Origin: a bacterium 210917-SL.2.15
Lineage (GTDB): Bacteria; Bacillota; Clostridia; Oscillospirales; Oscillospiraceae
Reading direction: 5' to 3'
Length of the DNA: 64,000 bases
Assembly: GCA_020555605.1 (NCBI GenBank)
Contig: JAJCJC010000002.1
Coordinates: 124,001 to 188,000 of the forward strand
Shown here one piece after another: positions 24,441 through 31,037 of the stretch. The notes under the pieces are model-generated. The model worked only from the letters and a program-made list of their open reading frames with translations. It did not search any database and was not told the origin of the DNA. Every line of letters starts with the position of its first letter. Positions within the stretch are counted from its first letter, which is position 1. Position numbers and translations under genes: made by a program.

Positions 24441-27131
24441 TCAGAACTCCATCTCCGTACGTGCGATAATATTGTCCTGCGTCTCTTTCGCCAGCTTCGT
24501 GAAGTGAGCGCTGTAACCGGCCACGCGAATGACCAGATCCTTGTGCTTGTCGGGGTTGTTCTGCGCATCGATCAGCGTATTGCGATCCACCACATTGAAC
24601 TGAACATGCATGCCCTTGCGCTCAAAGTAACTCCGGATCAGGGACGCCATGTTCTTGATACCCTTGTCGCCTGCCAGTGCAGAAGGCAGGAACTTCATGT
24701 TGTACAGCGTACCGTTACTGGCCAGTGCATGGTCCAGCTTCGACACGGAGTTCGCCGCTGCCGTGGGGCCGTGCGTATCGTAGCCGGCACGCGGAGACAC
24801 GCCGTCGGCGATGGGCGTCTTGGCCAGACGGCCCGTCGGCAGCGCCATAACGTCCTTACCGTACAGCACGTTCGCGGACACGGGATACATACCCGCCTGG
24901 AACTTGCCTCCGCGGGCGTTCGTGTACTTCTCCACCTGCTCGCAGTAGATCTCGCCGCAGCGCACTGCATACTTGTCGATCTCGTCGACATCGTTGCCGA
25001 AGCCCGGCGTATTGCGCATGATCGTCAGCATCTCTTCCCAACGTGCATTCGGAATGATCTGCTTGAAGCCGCCGCCCTGGCTCTGCCCCTGGCTCTGGCA
25101 TGCATTGCTGCTGCCCGTCTTCAGAAGTTCGCTCAGATTGTCGACGCTGCCGCCGCTCAGCAGTGCCTTCACCGCTGCATAGATCTGATCTTCCGTATTG
25201 TTGTACCGGCCTGCCACGCAGTCTGCCACGGCTCCGGCGCCCCCCGCCTTCGGCTCGTTCACCAGGTTGATGCTCTCCAGGGACATGTTGCCCACAGAGT
25301 ACTTCGGATCGCCTGCTGCCGCCGAGATCGGCTGAGAGCCGATCGCAGGGATCGGATAACCGAAGTTGTGCTCCAGCGCGTCTTTCAGCTCTGCCAGCGT
25401 GAACTTGTGATCCTCGAACACGTTCTTCTGGATCGAGTACAGGCAGTCGCCCGCGTCAATGATACCGACGCCCTGAGGTCCGGAGAAGTTCCAGATTGCG
25501 CCGCCTTCCTGTACCGACTTGCCCTTTTCGATGCAGCCCTCGATCAGGCCCGACTCGAAGGGCAGCGGCACCAGATCGCCGTGCGCCGTGTCGATGCAGT
25601 TATCGGCCTCCACCATGTTCCGCACGAAGAATTCCATCTGCTTCTCGAAGGCGTTCATGAAGTCCTCGATGCAGGTGAAGTCCGTGATCTCGCCCGTCTT
25701 CGGCCCGATCTGGTCGCCGAATGCCCGGCCGTTGTTCAGCGTGATGTCCATGACCTTTGCCACGTTGAACGCGCAGGCGTCATGCCAGCCGTCGTACTTG
25801 TGCGCAATATCCGGCTCCACGCAGCCGGAGGGGTTATAGGTACGCGCCACGCGCAGCGGAATGCCACGGTTCACCATGGCCGGGATGATGACTTCATCGT
25901 TGAACAGGTTCGGCATGCCGTAACCCAGGCGGATGACCTCAATGTTGCGATACAGGAACTCATCCGGCGTCTGGTTGCCGATACGGGAACCGACGGAAGG
26001 CATGGGCATACCCACGTGAGCCAGTGCATCCAGGCACATATAGCTCATTTCGTTCGTCAGATCGTTGCCCTCTTCGTCCGTGCCGCCCAGAGCGATCAGC
26101 TCGAACATCTGGTAGCCGGCGAAGGCCTGTGCAGAAATGTCGTCGCGCACCTTGTTCTTGTCGTTGAACTTCACGAACAGGCAGTCCAGCAGTTCCTGCG
26201 CAAATTCCTTCGTAATGCTCTTATCGTTGATGTAGTAGGGGTTCATGTAACGGTCGAAGGGACCGGGCGAATAGCTGTGCGCGTTCGTCTCCAGGTTGAT
26301 CAGGTTATGTACGAACCAGAAGGACTGCAGCGCTTCCCACCAGGTCTCCGCCGGCTTCTCGGGCACCTTGTAGCAGTTCTTCGAGATCTGCTCCAACTCT
26401 GCCTTGCGCTGCGGGTTCATTTCCTTCGCTGCCATCTCTGCCGCCAGCTTGCCGTAGCGGTGTGCATAATTGATGGCTGCCGTGTAGGTAATCAGCAATG
26501 CCTTATAGAACTGCAGCTGCTTGATTGCTTCCGGCTTTTTCCGGTCCACCTTGTTCATCGCTTCCAAAACTTCCTTGATGATGCCCTGGAAACCGATCTT
26601 CAGCACCTTCTCATAGTAGCAGCACACATGGCCCACGCCTGCGTACATGTAGTTGCCGGCATTGAACACTGCGTGCGTCTGGCATGCCTGGCACTCCGGG
26701 CTCATCAGAGACCACGCATAGTCGCTCATCGTGTGGCCCTTCCAGTAGTCGTCAAAGTGACGCACCACTTCCTTGTCCTCTTCGGAAATGTCGAACTGGT
26801 CGCACGTTCTCGTCTGCATCGTCTCCAGCTCGGTGGCCAGATCCGCATACGAATACTCCACGCCCACGTCCGAGGAACGCGGATGCACGCACGGAGAGCC
26901 TACGATCAGCTCTTCATCGCGGATCACGATCGGCAGATTGTTGAACAGGTTCTCATCCACCTTCGCGCGGCGCATGATTGCCGTCATGCCTTCCGTCTCC
27001 TTGTACGTCTGCGTCACCAGCTGCGCGCGATACGTTTCCACCATAGGCCGCGCTTCCACGATCATTTTTTTCAGTCGCTTCACTCGGTCCGTCGGTTCCG
27101 TAAAGCCTTTTTCAATCATTGTCTCGTTCAT
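24441..27131 (-). CDS. Glycyl radical enzyme (BMC-associated lyase/dehydratase), copy 1
   Basis: The protein has 896 residues. The thiyl Cys and base are in NPSGCVEPD (Cys437, Glu439) and the radical Gly in RVAGYSAHF (Gly872). The region around 281-294 (ETNAHSYSPGPFDR) matches the substrate-side loop of dehydratase-type GREs, but 167-177 reads GHVCCYYEKVL rather than the Asp-containing pattern I recall for diol dehydratases and choline lyase. The sequence after the active Cys (GWHDACAFNVAKV) is unlike choline lyase. Residues about 592-700 are an insertion absent from most relatives. There is no N-terminal extension. The expected product is an aldehyde handled by the two dehydrogenases; the substrate is unresolved. 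Confidence 0.93.
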   Translation of the reverse strand: MNETMIEKGFTEPTDRVKRLKKMIVEARPMVETYRAQLVTQTYKETEGMTAIMRRAKVDENLFNNLPIVIRDEELIVGSPCVHPRSSDVGVEYSYADLATELETMQTRTCDQFDISEEDKEVVRHFDDYWKGHTMSDYAWSLMSPECQACQTHAVFNAGNYMYAGVGHVCCYYEKVLKIGFQGIIKEVLEAMNKVDRKKPEAIKQLQFYKALLITYTAAINYAHRYGKLAAEMAAKEMNPQRKAELEQISKNCYKVPEKPAETWWEALQSFWFVHNLINLETNAHSYSPGPFDRYMNPYYINDKSITKEFAQELLDCLFVKFNDKNKVRDDISAQAFAGYQMFELIALGGTDEEGNDLTNEMSYMCLDALAHVGMPMPSVGSRIGNQTPDEFLYRNIEVIRLGYGMPNLFNDEVIIPAMVNRGIPLRVARTYNPSGCVEPDIAHKYDGWHDACAFNVAKVMDITLNNGRAFGDQIGPKTGEITDFTCIEDFMNAFEKQMEFFVRNMVEADNCIDTAHGDLVPLPFESGLIEGCIEKGKSVQEGGAIWNFSGPQGVGIIDAGDCLYSIQKNVFEDHKFTLAELKDALEHNFGYPIPAIGSQPISAAAGDPKYSVGNMSLESINLVNEPKAGGAGAVADCVAGRYNNTEDQIYAAVKALLSGGSVDNLSELLKTGSSNACQSQGQSQGGGFKQIIPNARWEEMLTIMRNTPGFGNDVDEIDKYAVRCGEIYCEQVEKYTNARGGKFQAGMYPVSANVLYGKDVMALPTGRLAKTPIADGVSPRAGYDTHGPTAAANSVSKLDHALASNGTLYNMKFLPSALAGDKGIKNMASLIRSYFERKGMHVQFNVVDRNTLIDAQNNPDKHKDLVIRVAGYSAHFTKLAKETQDNIIARTEMEF

Positions 27132-27220
27132 TGCTTATATACCTCCTTATAAAATGTTCATTGCATAACATGGATTTCCGGGGATTCTAAGAGTATCCAG
27201 CTGTTTGGTGGAATACTCCC

Positions 27221-27266
27221 TTCAATCATTCTGCGAACTTTGCGGATCATTCGTAGAATGATTGAA
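27221..27266. repeat. Long hairpin between the leader terminator and GRE copy 1
   Basis: TTCAATCATTCT (27221-27232) and AGAATGATTGAA (27255-27266) are perfect 12-bp inverted arms, extended inward by GCGAA/TTCGT. It is about 90 bases upstream of the GRE start and has no counterpart before GRE copy 2. Confidence 0.7.
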
Positions 27267-27298
27267 AGGAGGTTCACTCCTGCGCAATCAAACAAAAA

Positions 27299-27371
27299 AA
27301 GCCCAAAAACTCATAAAAGTTTTTGGACTTCGATGCCACTCACATCGCTGATATACGCCATTGCATATCAG
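27299..27371 (-). promoter_or_regulatory. ANTAR-type antitermination leader B (GRE copy 1)
   Basis: On the minus strand CTGATAT-GC-AATGGC-GT-ATATCAG (27371-27348) gives the same AATGGC hexaloop on a different stem. CGATG-TGAGTGG-CATCG (27347-27331) is a second hairpin directly before the terminator AAGTCCAAAAACT...AGTTTTTGGGCTT plus Ts (27330-27299). The second loop is 7 bases, so it fits the canonical motif less well. Confidence 0.82.
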
Positions 27372-27429
27372 CCATTATTCAATTGCACAAATCAGTCATG
27401 GGAAGAAGCAATTCCTTTAGACTGAACTA

Positions 27430-27458
27430 AGTTTAGCAAATCAAAATCGTTCTGTCAA
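27430..27458 (-). promoter_or_regulatory. Promoter of GRE module 1
   Basis: On the minus strand TTGACA and TAAACT are 17 bases apart, about 60 bases before the AATGGC hairpin. Confidence 0.8.
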
Positions 27459-27723
27459 CCACTTCCCGTTTTTTTGTAACGTTACATAAATTTCGAACCG
27501 TTTTTTTGACAGCAGCAAAATTTTGAAAAGATTTCCACTGCTTTCCAACACAGGCAAACCCGCGTGACAGCGCCGTTTCGCCCTGCTTCTTCCCGCACCC
27601 GCTTACGGGCGGAACTCTTGTTTTATGCCAAACATTTCTGCACTGCAACCACCGAACCGGCATTGCATTTTCTGTATAATAATGATAGAATACTATCAGA
27701 ATAATAGAAAAGGAGGCTGTTTT

Positions 27724-27993
27724 ATGATCATCAAACCATCCACTGCCCTGCGCAATGACTACAGCGCAATTTCCGATCTGGCCCACGCAGAAGACGCACC
27801 GATCTATATCACCAAAAACGGCGAGGGCGATCTGGTCATCATGAGCATTGACGCCTATGAACGTCGCGAAGAAGTGCTAAAGCTGCGCGCCAAACTTGAA
27901 GCAGTGGAACAGGCCCGGCTGTCCGGACAAAATACGCTTTCCATTGAGGAATCCCGCCAGCGGTTGGAGGATATTTATGGACAATCCCGTTAA
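27724..27993 (+). CDS. Antitoxin, Phd/YefM (RelB-like) family
   Basis: The protein has 89 residues: MIIKPSTALRNDYSAISDLA, then PIYITKNGEGDLVIMSIDAY, the standard Phd/YefM N-terminal DNA-binding pattern. A GGAGG site precedes the ATG. It overlaps the toxin gene by 17 bases. The pair is on the plus strand, against the surrounding operons, and sits between the two copies of the GRE module. Confidence 0.9.
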   Translation: MIIKPSTALRNDYSAISDLAHAEDAPIYITKNGEGDLVIMSIDAYERREEVLKLRAKLEAVEQARLSGQNTLSIEESRQRLEDIYGQSR

Positions 27994-28303
27994 ACTGGAA
28001 ATTCTGCCCCCCGCTCAAGCGGAACTGGAGGAGATCGCTCGGGTACACATGGCCCTGTCCGGGCCGCAATCCGCCCGCAGCGTAACCGACGAGATCTTCG
28101 CCGCCATGGAACAGCTCCAGCAGTTTCCGCTATCCGGGCCGCCGCTGCGGGATGCCCAACTCAGCGCAGGAGGCTATCGTTCAATCCTCGCGCATAAATA
28201 TTTAATTGTATACCGCCTGCTGGGTAACACGATCGTGATCTACCACATCACCCACGGCGCCACAGATTATCCCAAGCTGCTCAAAACAACCTTTTTCCAA
28301 TAA
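27977..28303 (+). CDS. Toxin, RelE/ParE family
   Basis: The protein has 108 residues: VKLEILPPAQAELEEIARVH, then GYRSILAHKYLIVYRLLGNT and IVIYHITHGATDYPKLL, the RelE/ParE fold ending in the usual basic/aromatic region. GGAGG precedes the ATG. Whether it is an mRNase (RelE) or gyrase (ParE) inhibitor cannot be told. Confidence 0.9.
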   Translation: MDNPVKLEILPPAQAELEEIARVHMALSGPQSARSVTDEIFAAMEQLQQFPLSGPPLRDAQLSAGGYRSILAHKYLIVYRLLGNTIVIYHITHGATDYPKLLKTTFFQ

Positions 28304-28304
28304 A

Positions 28305-28344
28305 AAAACGCCGCAAACCACGAAAACGTGGTTTGCGGCGTTTT
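28305..28344. terminator. Bidirectional terminator between toxin and MFS gene
   Basis: AAAACGCCGCAAACCACG and CGTGGTTTGCGGCGTTTT form an 18-bp perfect stem with an AAAA loop. Confidence 0.92.
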
Positions 28345-28418
28345 CACTTTTCTCAAGCAGCCGTTATATTGCTGCAGCCAATTTTTGAGAGCAACAAACT
28401 GCTTTCAGGAACACTTCA

Positions 28419-29681
28419 TCACTCAAGGCGACGCTCTTCCAGAGAAGCTTCTCTGATCATCAGCGTCAGGATGACGGCCACGACCGTACCACCGATGAAG
28501 AACGCGAGGGTACCCATGTGGTTGCCTCTGAAGATGCCGTTCACAGCCAGCAGGCAGATCAGGCCCCAGCCGTTGGCGCCCAACTGCATCAAGCTCTCAG
28601 TCGTACCTTCAGAAACAGGATATGCGGTTTCGTAACCCATAACCATCAGGACAGGGGTAACACCGGTCAGGAAGATACCCATGCAGCAGGCCATAATGAT
28701 CTGCAGGCCCACAGAATGGCCGGTAATGATCAGGGCCAGGCCGACCAGTGTACCCACCTGGCAGACCAGAACGATGGGCTTTCTCTTCTTGCTCTTGGAC
28801 TTATCGGAGATGATGGGCAAAACCAGTGTGGTAATGGTACCGGTGATCGTCAGGATCGTACCCAGCGTACCAACAAACAGACTATCCAGCCCGCCATTGT
28901 TGAAGAACTGCAGGACAGGCTCCAGCAGAGTAGTCAGGGTGAAGTAAACACCCTGCATCAGCCAGAAGACCAGAACAGCGCAGATGAACTGCTTGTTCTT
29001 GATCAGCAGCTTTGCTCCCTCAGTAAAGCTGACGCGCTCAATGAGCTCTTCGTTGGCAGGAGGCGTGGGGGGCGCTTCTCTGGAAACGATGACGAACCAC
29101 AGGATCATGGGAATGGACAGGAAGCCGAACACTTTCAGGGTTCCAGGGATATCCAAGCCAAAAGTGGACATGAGCCAGGGCACACCGAACTGCGCCATCA
29201 CAACGCCCAGATAGGTGGAGATCATACCCCAGCCGTTGGCCACGCCGCGCTCAGAAGGCGGGAACCATTTTGCACTGATGATACCGAATGCGTTGATGAT
29301 GAACGGCTGCGTGACCGCGATACCGGTGGTGGTGATCACCAGCGCCGTATAAGAGGAACCGCCAATGAAACCACGCAGCAGCGTGAAAATCATCAATACG
29401 ATACCAGCTACGGAAACCGTTTTATACCAGCCAAATTTTTCAAACACCCAGCTGGCGGGAATCGACAGCACGATCATGCAGACCATGATGATCATGGTCA
29501 ATGCACTGATGGCAGCCTCGCCGCTGGCAGCGTTCTGGAAGCCATAAAACTTCCATGCATCCGTCACGATGGCACTGAAAAACGCCCAGCCGTACTGCAT
29601 GACGGCATTGACGCAAACAAAGGACAGAAGAACAGCCCAGCGTCTTTTGTAGAGCTTAAATTGTTTCTGTGTTCCTTCCAT
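28419..29681 (-). CDS. MFS transporter linked to GRE module 2
   Basis: The protein has 420 residues and about 12 membrane helices. The loop motif between helices 2 and 3 is ASWVFEKFGWYKTVS, and a central cytoplasmic loop (SREAPPTPPANEEL) separates two halves. It looks like an FLVCR/OFA-type facilitator. It lies 58 bases downstream of the BMC-H gene of repeat copy 2 in the same direction, so it is probably the importer of the GRE substrate or exporter of a product. The substrate cannot be read from sequence. Confidence 0.87.
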   Translation of the reverse strand: MEGTQKQFKLYKRRWAVLLSFVCVNAVMQYGWAFFSAIVTDAWKFYGFQNAASGEAAISALTMIIMVCMIVLSIPASWVFEKFGWYKTVSVAGIVLMIFTLLRGFIGGSSYTALVITTTGIAVTQPFIINAFGIISAKWFPPSERGVANGWGMISTYLGVVMAQFGVPWLMSTFGLDIPGTLKVFGFLSIPMILWFVIVSREAPPTPPANEELIERVSFTEGAKLLIKNKQFICAVLVFWLMQGVYFTLTTLLEPVLQFFNNGGLDSLFVGTLGTILTITGTITTLVLPIISDKSKSKKRKPIVLVCQVGTLVGLALIITGHSVGLQIIMACCMGIFLTGVTPVLMVMGYETAYPVSEGTTESLMQLGANGWGLICLLAVNGIFRGNHMGTLAFFIGGTVVAVILTLMIREASLEERRLE

Positions 29682-29739
29682 ATGGATATATTCCTACCTC
29701 TCTATTCGAAATTCGGCCTTCAAAAAGCCGGGTGCCCGC

Positions 29740-30033
29740 TTATTTTTCGCCTTCTTTGTTGACGCTGGGCAAAATATTCTCGACCTCAACATGGGGTCTG
29801 GGGATGACATGGACGCCAATCAGTTCGCCAATGCGCTGGGCAGCCGCTGCGCCGGCATCCGTCGCCGCCTTCACTGCGCCCACGTCGCCGCGGACCATTA
29901 CCGTCACAAGGCCGCCGCCTACGTGCACCTTCCCGATCAGCGTTACGTTGGCCGCCTTGACCATCGCATCCGCCGCTTCAATCGATCCGATCAGACCTTT
30001 GGTCTCGATCATTCCCAATGCTTCTGATGTCAT
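29740..30033 (-). CDS. BMC-H shell protein, copy 2 of duplicated module
   Basis: The protein has 97 residues, identical to the 23122 gene up to ENILPS, then a different tail, VNKEGEK, because the repeat ends there (29768). The same Shine-Dalgarno context is kept. Confidence 0.95.
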   Translation of the reverse strand: MTSEALGMIETKGLIGSIEAADAMVKAANVTLIGKVHVGGGLVTVMVRGDVGAVKAATDAGAAAAQRIGELIGVHVIPRPHVEVENILPSVNKEGEK

Positions 30034-30077
30034 TGCTCTTTACCTCCATTTATATTCGTTTTGCTTGCTTGCTTCTC

Positions 30078-30998
30078 TCAGCCTCCGACCACGCAGTTCA
30101 GCCCATGGCTCAGAACCACCTGCCGGAAAACCTCCGCCTCGTCCCGCGGGAGGGACTTGATCTCATAACCCATCGTGTATGCCTTGCCCAGCATCTCGTA
30201 CTTACTTTCTCCCAGCGTGTGGTACGGCAGCACATGCACCGTATCCACCCCAAGGGATTTCGCAAATTCCGCAATCCGGTGGAATTCCTCTTCAAATGCA
30301 TTCACCGTCGGGATCGTCGGCACCCGGATGATCACCTTATTGGCCATCTTCACGATCTTCGCCGCATTCTTCCGGATCTTCTCATTGCTCACGCCCGTTA
30401 CCCGCTTGTGTACCTCAGGGTCTGTGGACTTGCAGTCCATCAGCACCAGATCCACATACGGGATCACCGCTTCAATCGCTTCATCCGTTCCGTACGCCGT
30501 CGTTTCGATCGCCGTATCCCAGCCCTGCGCCTTGCACGCTTTCAGCAATTCCCGGGCGAACCGCCACTGTGTCAGCGGTTCTCCGCCCGACAGCGTCACA
30601 CCGCCGCCTGATTTCCGGAAATAATGCGCATCGCGCCGCAGTACCTGGATGATCTCGTTTACGCTCATCACCTCGCCTTTCAGCGTCAGTGCTCCCGTCG
30701 GACATACGTTCACGCATTCCCCGCACCCGATGCACTTCGTCCGGTCCACCCAGCTCGGATTTTCCGGCCCGATCGCACCCTGCCGGCACGCCTTCATGCA
30801 TTTCCCGCACCCGATGCATTTCTTCTGGTCATACATCACATCCGGTTCGATCCTCTGCGACTCCGGATTGCAGCACCACAGGCAGGAGAGCGGACAGCCC
30901 TTCAAGAATACGATGGATCGAATCCCCGGGCCGTCATTTACCGAAAAGCGCTGGATATCAAATACGACACCCTTCTCCTGGTAATTTACAGTTGCCAC
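30078..30998 (-). CDS. GRE-activating radical SAM enzyme, copy 2
   Basis: The protein has 306 residues, identical in translation to copy 1: CPLSCLWC radical SAM motif, two ferredoxin-like Cys sets and GGGVTLSGGEPL. It lies 39 bases downstream of GRE copy 2. Confidence 0.96.
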   Translation of the reverse strand: MATVNYQEKGVVFDIQRFSVNDGPGIRSIVFLKGCPLSCLWCCNPESQRIEPDVMYDQKKCIGCGKCMKACRQGAIGPENPSWVDRTKCIGCGECVNVCPTGALTLKGEVMSVNEIIQVLRRDAHYFRKSGGGVTLSGGEPLTQWRFARELLKACKAQGWDTAIETTAYGTDEAIEAVIPYVDLVLMDCKSTDPEVHKRVTGVSNEKIRKNAAKIVKMANKVIIRVPTIPTVNAFEEEFHRIAEFAKSLGVDTVHVLPYHTLGESKYEMLGKAYTMGYEIKSLPRDEAEVFRQVVLSHGLNCVVGG

Positions 30999-31037
30999 GG
31001 TACTTTACCTCCTGCTCCCTTCGCTTTTTCTCGCTGA

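Larger units (their letters stand above)
23171..27131 (-). repeat. 3,961-bp direct repeat, copy 1 (BMC-H, activase, GRE)
   Basis: The sequence matches 29768-33728 at a constant offset of 6,597 bases with no indel seen. The only differences I find are at 27027, 27045 and 27060, all silent and all within 105 bases of the GRE start codon. The right edge is exactly the GRE start codon; the left edge is inside the BMC-H 3' end. Confidence 0.95.

Noticed and set aside
24441..27131. Choline trimethylamine-lyase (CutC) as the identity of the GRE
   Set aside because: The residues after the GCVE motif and in the early substrate segment differ from choline lyase as I know it, and the length and insertion differ too.
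27331..27347. A second canonical A1/G4 hexaloop hairpin (P2) in the ANTAR leaders
   Set aside because: A hairpin is there in leader B, but the loop has seven bases; leader C has a weaker stem and leader A none that is clear. Only the first hairpin is claimed as canonical.
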